From Chloroflexota bacterium (GTDB lineage Bacteria; Chloroflexota; UBA6077; CF-72), in NCBI GenBank assembly GCA_016191465.1, contig JACPOP010000026.1, positions 1-64,000 on the forward strand: a DNA stretch of 64,000 nt, read 5' to 3'. The translations under genes were made by a program, and so were the position numbers. The notes below the pieces were generated by a model. It made no database searches. It was not told the DNA's origin and worked only from the letters and a program-made list of their open reading frames with translations. Shown piece after piece: positions 51,864-59,621 of the stretch; the stretch's first letter is position 1; each line of letters starts with the position of its first letter.

Positions 51864-52371
51864 TTTCGATCACGTCCGGCGCGCGACCGCGCCGCCGATG
51901 CGCCGCTTCCCGCGGCGCGGCTCCGAGCTCCACGGCGTCACGCAAGGCACCAATGGCCTGGCGCAGAACTTCGGAGCGGCTGACGCGCTTCGCAATCCGC
52001 CGCTTCCAGGCTCGGGCGATGAAGTCGATGTCGTCCAGGTCACGCTGCGAAAGATAGACGGTCCGCGCGAGCACGGCTCGCCCGGCGAGGCCCTTTCGCG
52101 CCTTGCCGGGTGGCGAGCCCTCCGGGCGAGCGTCAGAAGACCGAACGGTTGCGGCCCCGTCCGCGACGGAATCAGGAGCCGGCCTCAGGGTTTCGAGCGC
52201 CGGCTCCTCACTCTCGCTCTCCGCGTCCAGGATGGGAGTAGGGGCGCGGCCGGTGAGGATGTCGAGCGCCAGCGGGGAGCGGCGGGCCGTGGCGCCCTGG
52301 AAGATCTTCAGCTTGCTCTGCAGCAACCGCTGCGAAGCCGTGGTATCTACCGGCTCGCGCTTCCGAGCCAC
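51844..52371 (-). CDS. Ribbon-helix-helix protein, likely ParA partner
   Basis: 175 residues from GTG 52371, overlapping the ParA gene by 25 bases. The N-terminus is short and basic (MARKREPVD, LLQSKLKIFQ), the middle is acidic and disordered, and residues about 100-150 form a ribbon-helix-helix fold: RTVYLSQRDLDDIDFIARAW then RVSRSEVLRQAIGAL. A Lys/Arg-rich N-terminus stimulates ParA ATPases in several partner proteins. With an RHH this resembles ParG-like or CopG-like partners more than ParB, which has a different fold. DNA targets are unknown. Confidence 0.72.
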   Translation of the reverse strand: MARKREPVDTTASQRLLQSKLKIFQGATARRSPLALDILTGRAPTPILDAESESEEPALETLRPAPDSVADGAATVRSSDARPEGSPPGKARKGLAGRAVLARTVYLSQRDLDDIDFIARAWKRRIAKRVSRSEVLRQAIGALRDAVELGAAPREAAHRRRGRAPDVIESEAHRG

Positions 52372-53462
52372 GCTTCGCGTCCCGAGAGAAATGCCTCGAA
52401 TTCGAGCGGCTCGGCGCCGCCCGGAACCAGCTTCGGCTGGGGCGGCTCTGCGGCGGTGCCGTTCTGAGCGCGCACGATCTCCTCCTGGGGAGATGGCGCC
52501 GCGGCCGGCACGACGCCTGTCCTCTCCATATCAGCGTCAGGCGCTGCCTCTGGTGCGAGCACGACCTCGGGCTCAGGAATTGGATCATTCGGCGGAGCCG
52601 GGTCAGGCGCAGGCTTCGGCACCACCGACGGACGCGGAGCCTCCCTCTTCTGTGTCTGCGTTGATGGAGCGTCGCCCACGCGCGCCATGAGCTCCCGCGC
52701 AAGCGCCCTGTACGCATCGGCCGCGGGGCTGCTCGTGTCGTAGTCGAGCACGCTGCGACCGGCTCGCGCAGTCTCCTTCAGCACCACCGCTAGCCGTACC
52801 TCGGTGTCAAAGACGTTGACCTCGCCCTGCAGCCCCTGGCGTACCGTCTGCACCACTTCGCGCGCGTGGCTGGTGCGCGGATCGACCATCGTGAGCAGCA
52901 CCCCATAAATGGACAGCTCTGGGTTCAACTGGTCGCGCACGGCAGAGATGGTCTCGAGGATCTGCGCCAGGCCTTGCATGGCCAGGAAGTCCGCCTGGAC
53001 CGGGATGACCACGCCGTCGGCTGCCCGAAGTGCGTTGATCGCCAGGAGGCCCAGGCTGGGAAGGCAGTCAATCAGCACGTAGTCGTAGCTGGCCGCGATC
53101 GGCTGCAGCAGGTTGCGCAGCGCTGACTCGCGGTTCATTGCCGACACCAGCCCAAGCTCCGCGGCAGAGAGGGTGCCGTTAGACGGGATCACGTCCAGGC
53201 CGCTGGGGGCATGGACCACGGCGCCACCGATGCTGGGCGCCTTCGCCGGCTTCCCGCGCGCCGCGAGCATGAGCAGGTCGCCGATGGACGGGTACACCCC
53301 GTCGACGTCCGGGATGCCGGCCGCCACCGACAGGTTGCCCTGCGGATCCAGGTCTACCAGCAGGACGCGCTTGCCGGCCGCCTGGAGGGCCGCGCCCAGG
53401 TTGAGCGTCGTCGTCGTTTTTCCGACGCCACCCTTCTGGTTAGAAACGGCCACAATGGGCAC
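52347..53462 (-). CDS. ParA/Soj-type ATPase with long C-terminal extension
   Basis: 371 residues from GTG 53462, chosen because a GGAGG site lies seven bases upstream; the alternative GTG 53480 lacks one. Deviant Walker A KGGVGKT with the extra signature lysine (Lys10), DLDPQGNLS, IDCLPSLGLLAINAL and QADFLAMQGLAQIL are ParA motifs. The last 110 or so residues are Pro/Ala/Glu-rich and absent from classic ParA. ParA ATPases bind DNA as ATP dimers and move cargo over the nucleoid when a partner triggers hydrolysis. No ParB gene or parS repeat is visible, so the cargo is unknown. Confidence 0.9.
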   Translation of the reverse strand: MPIVAVSNQKGGVGKTTTTLNLGAALQAAGKRVLLVDLDPQGNLSVAAGIPDVDGVYPSIGDLLMLAARGKPAKAPSIGGAVVHAPSGLDVIPSNGTLSAAELGLVSAMNRESALRNLLQPIAASYDYVLIDCLPSLGLLAINALRAADGVVIPVQADFLAMQGLAQILETISAVRDQLNPELSIYGVLLTMVDPRTSHAREVVQTVRQGLQGEVNVFDTEVRLAVVLKETARAGRSVLDYDTSSPAADAYRALARELMARVGDAPSTQTQKREAPRPSVVPKPAPDPAPPNDPIPEPEVVLAPEAAPDADMERTGVVPAAAPSPQEEIVRAQNGTAAEPPQPKLVPGGAEPLEFEAFLSGREAWLGSASR

Positions 53463-53500
53463 GCGGAGTCCTCCGTTCACCTGCTCGCCTGGTACCGTTC

Positions 53501-53521
53501 GCCGCCGGTAGCTCCGGCGGC
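53501..53521. other. GC-rich hairpin upstream of the ParA gene
   Basis: GCCGCCGG (53501-53508) and CCGGCGGC (53514-53521) flank a five-base loop, 38 bases upstream of the ParA start. It could be an operator or an RNA hairpin in the leader; ParA systems often autoregulate, but no evidence beyond symmetry is present. Confidence 0.35.
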
Positions 53522-53661
53522 ATCAGCCAGGCAACCGCGATGCTACCGGTGACGGCGGCCGCCTTCAATAGCCGACATGTACGGGTGGCCACGCCGCGTC
53601 CCGCGGCAGCATCCGCTACCGTTGACTCAGGGAGCCGCCCAATGGTGAGAACCGACCCACT

Positions 53662-54477
53662 ATGACTCCGACAGTCTCTTTCGCGGCGCTCCTGGAACGG
53701 CGTGAAGGCTTCCTCTTCCTGCCCATCGTGTACCGCATGGCAGCCCGGCTGGCGGGGCTCGATTGGTCGGAGCTCGCGTCGGATCCGGAGCGGGCGGCTC
53801 GGGCGCTGGCCGCGGCACAGGCAGCCTTCGGCCTGGCCGCTCAGGTGAGCCATTTCCGCATCGGGGTTGAGGCAGAAGCGTGCGGAGCCGCCCTGGCCCG
53901 AGACGAGGACGGCGATTGGGACGAGCCGCGCACGCTGGGCGAGCCCACGCTGCTCACGGAAGACGCGCTGACGCGCGAGCCGCTGCGCACGTGCATTGCC
54001 TCGACACGCTTCCTGGCAGACGCGCTCGCTGGCCGAGCCGCGACGGTCGCGGTGCTGTCGGGTCCGCGGGCGCTCTCGGCACTCTTCGCGGGTCAGCCGT
54101 CCGCGCCCGACCTGTTCTACGTTGCGCTTGGCCGCGCCTACGTCGAGGCTGGTGCCAACGCGCTCCTGATCGTCGAGGACGGCTCGCCGGTGGTGGAAGA
54201 AGACCCGCGGCTGCTGGAGCGGCTGAGCAACATGGCGCGGTTCCACCGCGTTCCGCTGCTCCTCCTCGACGCGGCGGCACCTCGTGCGGTGCCGGGATTT
54301 GACTTCGTGCTTGACGCCGGACACGTGCTTCCCCTGGAGGAGCTGCTCGCTCCGCCCGCCCGGCCAGAGCACTGGCGCGCGGAGCATGCGCCGATCCTCG
54401 CGACGGAGTGGGAGGTGCCCGGCGCGCTTGAGCCCCACTACCTGGCCGCGTGGACCGCGGCACTGTCGGGCGGGTAG
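53662..54477 (+). CDS. Uroporphyrinogen-decarboxylase-like protein
   Basis: 271 residues from ATG 53662. PIVYRMAARLAGLDWSELAS, ARALAAAQAAFGLAAQVSHF, VAVLSGPRALSALF and DLFYVALGRAYVEAGANALL follow the UROD/MtbA barrel family. True uroporphyrinogen decarboxylases are about 340 residues with a conserved N-terminal Arg/Asp-containing motif not seen here, so a role in heme synthesis is doubtful; related proteins act in methyl transfer to corrinoids or have unknown roles. No heme gene is nearby. It precedes an SDR gene with a 57-base gap. Confidence 0.65.
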   Translation: MTPTVSFAALLERREGFLFLPIVYRMAARLAGLDWSELASDPERAARALAAAQAAFGLAAQVSHFRIGVEAEACGAALARDEDGDWDEPRTLGEPTLLTEDALTREPLRTCIASTRFLADALAGRAATVAVLSGPRALSALFAGQPSAPDLFYVALGRAYVEAGANALLIVEDGSPVVEEDPRLLERLSNMARFHRVPLLLLDAAAPRAVPGFDFVLDAGHVLPLEELLAPPARPEHWRAEHAPILATEWEVPGALEPHYLAAWTAALSGG

Positions 54478-54534
54478 CCAAACCGCAAGCCAGTTGCTCG
54501 GGGTCCGCCCGCGGTTCGTTAATATCTGGCTCTC

Positions 54535-55581
54535 TTGACTCAGCAGCGTGTTCTCGTAACCGGCGGCGCCGGGTTCCTCGGGATTAATCTCATCCGTTAC
54601 CTCGATGCGCGTGGGTTCGCCCTCACCTCGTTAGACGTCCAACCGTTCGACTACGCAGATATGCGCGGCCGAATTCGGGTGGTGACCGGCGACATCCGCC
54701 GCCAGGCAGACGTGGAGCAGGCGCTCGAAGGCGTAGACCTCGTCGTTCATACGGCGGCGGCCCTCCCGCTGTACAGCCCTCGCGACATCTATACCACCGA
54801 CGTCGACGGCACGCGCATGGTGCTTCGGTGTGCTCAGGCGGTTGGTGTGCGGCGGGTCGTACACGTGTCGTCGACCGCGGTGTACGGCGTGCCAGACCAC
54901 CATCCGCTGCGTGAAGACGACCGTATCCAGGGTGTAGGTCCGTACGGGCAAGCCAAAGTGCAGGCGGAGATGATCTGCCTCGAATACCGCGCTCGTGGCC
55001 TCGAGGTACCCATCATCCGCCCCAAGTCATTCGTCGGACCCGAACGCCTGGGCGTGTTTGCGGTGTTGTACGACTGGGCGCTGGACGGTCACCGGTTCCC
55101 GCTCCTGGGCAACGGCCGGAACCGGTACCAGCTGCTGGACGTCGAAGACCTGTGTGAGGCGATTCGGCTGTGTCTCACCCTGCCGGCCCAGCAAGCCAAT
55201 GACACGTTCAACATTGGAGCTGCCGAGTTCCAGACCATGGCGGAGGACTACCAGGCAGTCCTCGATGCCGCTGGCTTTGGAAAGCGGGTGGTGCCCGTTC
55301 CCGCGGCGCCCGCGATCTGGGCGCTCAGACTGCTCGAAGCACTGCACCTGTCGCCGCTCTACAAGTGGGTCTACGAAACGGCCGCCAGGGACTCCTTCGT
55401 ATCCATTGACAAGGCGCGATCCGGGCTCGGCTGGGAGCCACGGTATTCCAATCAGCAAGCGCTGCTTCGCAATTTCCAGTGGTATCGGGAGCACCGCGCG
55501 AAGTTCGCCAACACCTCCGGTATCACCCACCGGGTGCCGTGGAAGCAGGGCGCCATTGGCATGCTCAAACGCGCGTTCTGA
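54535..55581 (+). CDS. NAD(P)-dependent extended SDR (epimerase/dehydrogenase type)
   Basis: 348 residues from TTG 54535; a TAATAT hexamer nine bases upstream would make it nearly leaderless. NAD site VLVTGGAGFLGINLI, LDVQPFDYADMRGR, VVHVSSTAVYGVPDHHPLRE and catalytic YGQAK in place of the more usual YxxSK. The C-terminus TPRYS-like GWEPRYSNQQALLRN is typical of nucleotide-sugar and 3-beta-hydroxysteroid-like members. Substrate unresolved. It follows the UROD-like gene, and its neighbour downstream is a small membrane protein, so there is no clear pathway context. Confidence 0.8.
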   Translation: MTQQRVLVTGGAGFLGINLIRYLDARGFALTSLDVQPFDYADMRGRIRVVTGDIRRQADVEQALEGVDLVVHTAAALPLYSPRDIYTTDVDGTRMVLRCAQAVGVRRVVHVSSTAVYGVPDHHPLREDDRIQGVGPYGQAKVQAEMICLEYRARGLEVPIIRPKSFVGPERLGVFAVLYDWALDGHRFPLLGNGRNRYQLLDVEDLCEAIRLCLTLPAQQANDTFNIGAAEFQTMAEDYQAVLDAAGFGKRVVPVPAAPAIWALRLLEALHLSPLYKWVYETAARDSFVSIDKARSGLGWEPRYSNQQALLRNFQWYREHRAKFANTSGITHRVPWKQGAIGMLKRAF

Positions 55582-55606
55582 CGAGCGGGCGAACACCTGA
55601 CACGGC

Positions 55607-56113
55607 GTGCAACAGACGAAGCCGCCGGGCCACACCAATGGCACGGTGCTGCATGCGAAGCAGCGCCGCTCGCGCCGCCCGCGTGGCTTGCAGGCGCTTG
55701 TCGCCGGGGGCCTGCTGCTTGCGCTGATCGGCATGCTGGGTGGGTGGCGGGCCAGCCGGGAGCTTGATGCGCTTGAGGCCCTCGCTCCGGCGCGTCTGGC
55801 GTCCGCCGGTAGCCTGGTGATGCGCTTCCTGCCGGGTCTCGTGTCAAACCCGGCGCGCGGGTCGAGTGCCGCCACGGACCCATATCTGTCGCGCGAGTAC
55901 CTCGCCACGCGACGTGTTCTGCAGGGCTTCGCCGCGCTCACGGGCGTAGGGATCGGGCTGGCCCTGTTCGGGTCCGTACCACGCCGGCGCGACCTGCAAG
56001 GGACTGGCGAGCTGCCCGCGTCCCGCCGCCCCTCGGTGTGGACAGATTTCGGCGCACTCGTGCTGCTGGCGTCGCTCGCCTACGCGGGCTTCGTGATCTT
56101 CGAGACCGGCTGA
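55607..56113 (+). CDS. Small membrane protein of unknown function
   Basis: 168 residues from GTG 55607, 25 bases after the SDR stop. A basic N-terminus (KQRRSRRPRG) precedes a membrane helix LVAGGLLLALIGMLGG; a long loop of about 70 residues, then helices FAALTGVGIGLALFG and FGALVLLASLAYAGFVIF. No known motif. Positive-inside rule places the N-terminus in the cytoplasm and, with three helices, the C-terminus outside. It may be co-transcribed with the SDR. Confidence 0.6.
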   Translation: MQQTKPPGHTNGTVLHAKQRRSRRPRGLQALVAGGLLLALIGMLGGWRASRELDALEALAPARLASAGSLVMRFLPGLVSNPARGSSAATDPYLSREYLATRRVLQGFAALTGVGIGLALFGSVPRRRDLQGTGELPASRRPSVWTDFGALVLLASLAYAGFVIFETG

Positions 56114-56176
56114 CCTGCCCGCTCCAGACGGGCCGAATCGGGAATACGCGCGGGCTGGCGCCCGTTCCTTAGAATG

Positions 56177-56204
56177 TTGACCAACGTACTCAGCATTTTC
56201 AAAT
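56177..56204 (+). promoter_or_regulatory. Promoter and likely operator of the sulfur operon
   Basis: TTGACC (56177-56182) and a weak TCAAAT (56199-56204) at 16 bases spacing give a promoter 16 bases before the Rrf2 gene. The GTTGACCAAC core is nearly symmetric, so it may also be a regulator site; autoregulation is common for Rrf2 proteins. Confidence 0.45.
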
Positions 56205-56220
56205 CCGGGAAGGGAGAGGC

Positions 56221-56724
56221 GTGCCCGTGCGATTGACCATGCGCAGCGACTACGGCGCCCACGCCGTGATCGAGCTTGCGGCGCGCTTCGGCCAGGGCCC
56301 GGTCCAGAGTGCGGACATTGCCACGCGCCAGAAGATCCCGCTCGCCTACCTCGACCAGCTCCTGGCGACCCTTCGGCGGGCTGGCATTGTGCGCAGCACG
56401 CGCGGACCGCATGGCGGCCACGAGCTTGCGCGGAGGCCGCACGACCTCACCCTCGGCGACGTCGTGACGGCCCTCGAGGGGCCGGTTGTGCCTACCGAGT
56501 TCGTCCACGCGCCCAGTACACAGGCCGGCGGACAGGATCGGCTTGCCGGGTGCGCGGTCCGCAACACCTGGCACGCGGCGGCGGTTGCGTCGCAGCGAGT
56601 GCTGGACGCCACGTCGATCGCCGACCTGCTGGCCGAGCAGCAGCACATCCGCTTACTCCGCGGCGAGCCGTGCCCGACCGCGGTGGCAGCCTCAGGGTCG
56701 GCCATCCTGGTCGCCGCTAACTGA
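56221..56724 (+). CDS. Rrf2-family transcriptional regulator, CymR/IscR-like
   Basis: 167 residues from GTG 56221; a GTG at 56227 is also possible, and a purine-rich GGGAGAGG precedes both. The winged helix reads LTMRSDYGAHAVIELAARFG, DIATRQKIPLAYLDQLLATL, IVRSTRGPHGGHELARRP. IscR-type members ligate an iron-sulfur cluster through three spaced cysteines; here only one Cys (GCAVRNTW) lies in that region. It is thus more like CymR, which works with cysteine metabolism without a cluster. As first gene of the sulfur operon it is well placed to control it. Confidence 0.87.
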   Translation: MPVRLTMRSDYGAHAVIELAARFGQGPVQSADIATRQKIPLAYLDQLLATLRRAGIVRSTRGPHGGHELARRPHDLTLGDVVTALEGPVVPTEFVHAPSTQAGGQDRLAGCAVRNTWHAAAVASQRVLDATSIADLLAEQQHIRLLRGEPCPTAVAASGSAILVAAN

Positions 56725-56776
56725 GCCGACTCATCAGATTCTCCCATCGAACCCGCACCGCTCCGAGGTTTCTCCT

Positions 56777-57658
56777 ATGTCCACCCAGCTCCCCAACGCA
56801 CCTTCAACCAATGGCACGCACTCCAACGGCACAGCGCCGCTTGGCACGGCGCTCACGCTCGATCAGGGGCGCCGCTACGCGCGCCACATCATCCTGCCCG
56901 AGGTGGGTTCTGTGGGGCAGCGCAAGCTGCTCGCCGCAAAGGTGCTGCTGATTGGCGCGGGCGGCCTGGGCTCGCCCGCTTCGATGTACCTCGCGGCGGC
57001 GGGTGTCGGCACGATCGGCATCGTGGATTACGACACGGTGGACCTCTCGAACCTGCATCGCCAGATCGTGCATGGCCACCACAACATCGGGAAGGCGAAG
57101 GTGGATTCGGTTGCCGAGCGGCTGGCCGACATCAATCCCGATACCCGGGTGGTCACGCACAACGAGCCAATCTCCTCAGAGAACGCCCGGGAGATCATCG
57201 GCCAGTACGACATCGTGGTGAACGGATCGGACAACTTCCCCACCCGCTACCTCGTGAATGACGCCTGCTACCTGCTGGGCAAACCCCTGGTCGATGGCAG
57301 CCTCTTCCGCTTCGAGGGCCGGGCGACGGTATACGAGCCCGGCAAGGGCTGCTACCGCTGCCTCTTCCCCGCCCCGCCGGCGCCCGGCGAGGTGCCAAGC
57401 TGCGCGGAAGCGGGCGTGCTGGGCGCCATGTGCGGCGTGGTCGGGACCATCCAGGCCATCGAGACCATCAAGCTCATCCTGGATCTGGGTGTCTCGCTGG
57501 CTGGCCGGCTCCTGATCTTCGACAGCCTGGAGATGGAGTTCCGCGAGTTCAAGGTCCGCCGTGATCCAAGCTGCCCGCTGTGTGGCGAGAACCCCACCAT
57601 CCATGACCTCATCGACTACGAGGCGTTCTGCGGCGCCCCGGTAACCACCCTCGGCTAA
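56777..57658 (+). CDS. E1-like adenylyltransferase (MoeB/ThiF/MoeZ family)
   Basis: 293 residues from ATG 56777; earlier in-frame sequence overlaps the Rrf2 gene and is not coding. Nucleotide site VLLIGAGGLGSPASMYL, the arginine in SNLHRQIV, DNFPTRYLVNDAC, and two zinc CxxC pairs (GCYRCL and CPLCGE). It should adenylate the C-terminal Gly of the sulfur-carrier proteins so sulfur can be attached. Mycobacterial MoeZ adds a C-terminal rhodanese domain for the sulfur; this protein ends soon after the zinc site and has none, so the sulfur donor must be another protein. The first 35 residues are a Thr/Asn/Gly-rich tail. Confidence 0.9.
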   Translation: MSTQLPNAPSTNGTHSNGTAPLGTALTLDQGRRYARHIILPEVGSVGQRKLLAAKVLLIGAGGLGSPASMYLAAAGVGTIGIVDYDTVDLSNLHRQIVHGHHNIGKAKVDSVAERLADINPDTRVVTHNEPISSENAREIIGQYDIVVNGSDNFPTRYLVNDACYLLGKPLVDGSLFRFEGRATVYEPGKGCYRCLFPAPPAPGEVPSCAEAGVLGAMCGVVGTIQAIETIKLILDLGVSLAGRLLIFDSLEMEFREFKVRRDPSCPLCGENPTIHDLIDYEAFCGAPVTTLG

Positions 57659-57746
57659 TCGAGCAACCGAGGGACCAACCAGCGAATGAGGCGCGCCGGC
57701 GCATCGCCCCCGTCAGTACAAGGAACAGGAAGAGGAAGAGATTCCC

Positions 57747-58028
57747 ATGGCAAACGTGAAAGTCCCGTCGATGCTTCGCCCCATGGTGGGCGGCGAGCGC
57801 GTCATCTCCGCCGAAGGCGGAACCGTCCGTGATCTCATCACGCTTGTCGACCGGAGCCACCCCGGCTTCGCCGCCCAGTTGATGGACCAGCGTTCTGGCG
57901 GCCTGCGCTCCTTCGTCAACGTGTACCTCAACGATGAGGACGTGCGGTACCTGGGCGGCCTGGATACCCCCGTTGAGCAGGCAGACACGGTCTCCATCCT
58001 CCCCGCGGTCGCCGGCGGCCGCGGGTAG
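57747..58028 (+). CDS. cysO: CysO-like sulfur-carrier protein
   Basis: 93 residues from ATG 57747, with a purine-rich ribosome site. The sequence is close to mycobacterial CysO: SFVNVYLNDEDVRYLGGL and SILPAVAGGRG. In M. tuberculosis CysO ends in Gly-Gly, is thiocarboxylated and supplies the sulfur for cysteine made by CysM, after which Mec frees cysteine. Here Arg-Gly follows the Gly-Gly, so processing, perhaps by Mec, would come first. E1 enzyme, CysM and Mec genes adjoin it, making the pathway complete except for the sulfur source. Confidence 0.93.
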   Translation: MANVKVPSMLRPMVGGERVISAEGGTVRDLITLVDRSHPGFAAQLMDQRSGGLRSFVNVYLNDEDVRYLGGLDTPVEQADTVSILPAVAGGRG

Positions 58029-58053
58029 CCAGGGGCACTGCGGACGGGCAGGC

Positions 58054-59064
58054 ATGCACGCGCTGGACCGTGAGCTGAGGAGTCCCCAACACGGTGTGCT
58101 GCGGACTGGCTCCCAGCAGGCGCCGAGGACCGGGATCGAGCACGCGATCGGCAATACGCCACTCGTGGAGCTTCCTTCGTTCAACCCGCGGCCAGAGGTC
58201 CGAATCTGGGCGAAGCTGGAAGGTGCCAACCCGTCTGGCAGCGTCAAGGACCGTGTGGCCCTGTGGATGCTGAATGCTGCCGAGGCGCGTGGCGACCTGT
58301 ACCCGGGCGTGCAGCGCACCATGGTCGAGCCGACCAGCGGCAACACCGGGATCGCCCTCGCGATGCTCGCCCATCGGCGCGGCTACCGATTCCTGGCCGT
58401 GCTCCCGGAGAACGTCAGCGTCGAGCGGCGCCAGCTCCTGGCGCTGTACGGGGCCGAGGTGGACTTCACGCCCGGCGAGCTCGGCTCGAATGGCTCCATT
58501 CGTCGCGCTCAGCAGTTGGTCAGCGACCATCCGGCGCGGTACTTCATGCCGTACCAGTACGGCAACGAAGCGAATCCACGCTCGCACTTTGAGAGCACCG
58601 CGCCCGAGATCCTCCGCGACCTCCCGGGGATCACCCACTTCGTGGCCGGCCTTGGTACTGGTGGAACCCTGACCGGGGCGGGCCGCCGCCTGAAGCAGGA
58701 GCGCCCGGACATCCAGGTGATCGCGGCCGAGCCGCACCCGAACGACAACGTGCAGGGCCTGCGAAGCCTCGACGAGGGTTTCATCCCGCCGGTCCTGGAT
58801 GGAAGCGTGCTGGACCGCAAGATCCTCGTCACCTCAGACGATTCGCTGGTGATGACCCGGCGCATCGCCGAGCAGGAGGGCGTATTCGCGGGCATCTCGT
58901 CCGGCGCGGTGCTGCACGCTGCCCTGCGGGTTGCGCAGCGCCTGGAGCGCGGCAATGTCGTGTGCCTGTTCGCGGATGGGGGCTGGAAGTATCTCAGCAT
59001 GGGCGTCTGGACCGAACCGCTCGCGGATGCCCAGGACGCCGTGCGCGACAAGGTGTGGTGGTAG
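58054..59064 (+). CDS. cysM: O-phosphoserine sulfhydrylase-like cysteine synthase (CysM)
   Basis: 336 residues from ATG 58054; the open frame to 57934 overlaps cysO. Type II PLP enzyme with IGNTPLVEL, PLP lysine Lys65 in SGSVKDR, TSGNTGIALAML, GLGTGGTLTG and the C-terminal FADGGWKYLSMGVW. That GGWKYL ending marks the CysO-using CysM subgroup, which takes O-phosphoserine and CysO thiocarboxylate rather than O-acetylserine and free sulfide. It lies 25 bases after cysO and overlaps Mec. Confidence 0.94.
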   Translation: MHALDRELRSPQHGVLRTGSQQAPRTGIEHAIGNTPLVELPSFNPRPEVRIWAKLEGANPSGSVKDRVALWMLNAAEARGDLYPGVQRTMVEPTSGNTGIALAMLAHRRGYRFLAVLPENVSVERRQLLALYGAEVDFTPGELGSNGSIRRAQQLVSDHPARYFMPYQYGNEANPRSHFESTAPEILRDLPGITHFVAGLGTGGTLTGAGRRLKQERPDIQVIAAEPHPNDNVQGLRSLDEGFIPPVLDGSVLDRKILVTSDDSLVMTRRIAEQEGVFAGISSGAVLHAALRVAQRLERGNVVCLFADGGWKYLSMGVWTEPLADAQDAVRDKVWW

Positions 59065-59612
59065 CGTCGGACGCTGGCCGTGACGCGCTTCCGCTCACGC
59101 TGGGGTTCCCGCGTTCGCTCCAGGACGAGCTCGTTCGCCTCGCTCGCGCGGGGGACCCGGAGGAGATCTGCGGGATCCTCGCGGGCCGCCGAGGCCGCGT
59201 AGAGCGGATCTTTCCCGTGACGAACTCGGCCGAGAGCATCTCTCCCCAGGCCGGTGTGTTCCGGGATCGCCAGTCGGGCACGGCCACGGGTGGCCAGAAG
59301 CCGGTCCATTACTACATGGACCCCCGGGACCAGATGCGTGCCTACGATGCCATTGACGCGGCCGGCCTGGACGTGGTCGGCTACTACCACTCGCACACGC
59401 ATACCGAGGCGCGGCCTTCGCCGACGGACATTCGCCTAGCAGCGGACTCCTCGGTGTTCTGGGTCCTGGTGAGCCTCAAGGCCGACGAGCCGCACCCCCC
59501 GGTACGGGCCTGGCGGATCCTGAAGGCGGACCCAGCCGACGAAGCGGGCGACGTGGTGGAGGTTGCGCTCGACGAGCGAACAACGGCCGCGACGGTTGCG
59601 GGGCCTTCGTAG
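59055..59612 (+). CDS. mec: Mec-type JAMM metallopeptidase
   Basis: 185 residues from GTG 59055 (GTG 59058 nearly as good), overlapping the end of cysM by ten bases. JAMM zinc motif complete: Glu37 in EEICGIL, His112 and His114 in YYHSHTHTE, and Ser122/Asp125 in SPTDI. Mec releases cysteine from the CysO-cysteine adduct; relatives QbsD and HcyD trim residues that follow the Gly-Gly of sulfur carriers. Both jobs fit here, as both carriers in the window end beyond Gly-Gly. A stop-to-start gap of nine bases leads into mnmA. Confidence 0.93.
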   Translation: MVVASDAGRDALPLTLGFPRSLQDELVRLARAGDPEEICGILAGRRGRVERIFPVTNSAESISPQAGVFRDRQSGTATGGQKPVHYYMDPRDQMRAYDAIDAAGLDVVGYYHSHTHTEARPSPTDIRLAADSSVFWVLVSLKADEPHPPVRAWRILKADPADEAGDVVEVALDERTTAATVAGPS

Positions 59613-59621
59613 AATCTCCAC

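Noticed and set aside
53463-53661. Possible parS centromere near the ParA gene
   Set aside because: No sequence resembling TGTTTCACGTGAAACA is found; only a GC-rich hairpin is present.
59610-59615. TAGAAT considered as a separate promoter -10 for mnmA
   Set aside because: The TAG is the stop codon of mec, no -35 is present, and the nine-base gap favours a shared transcript.
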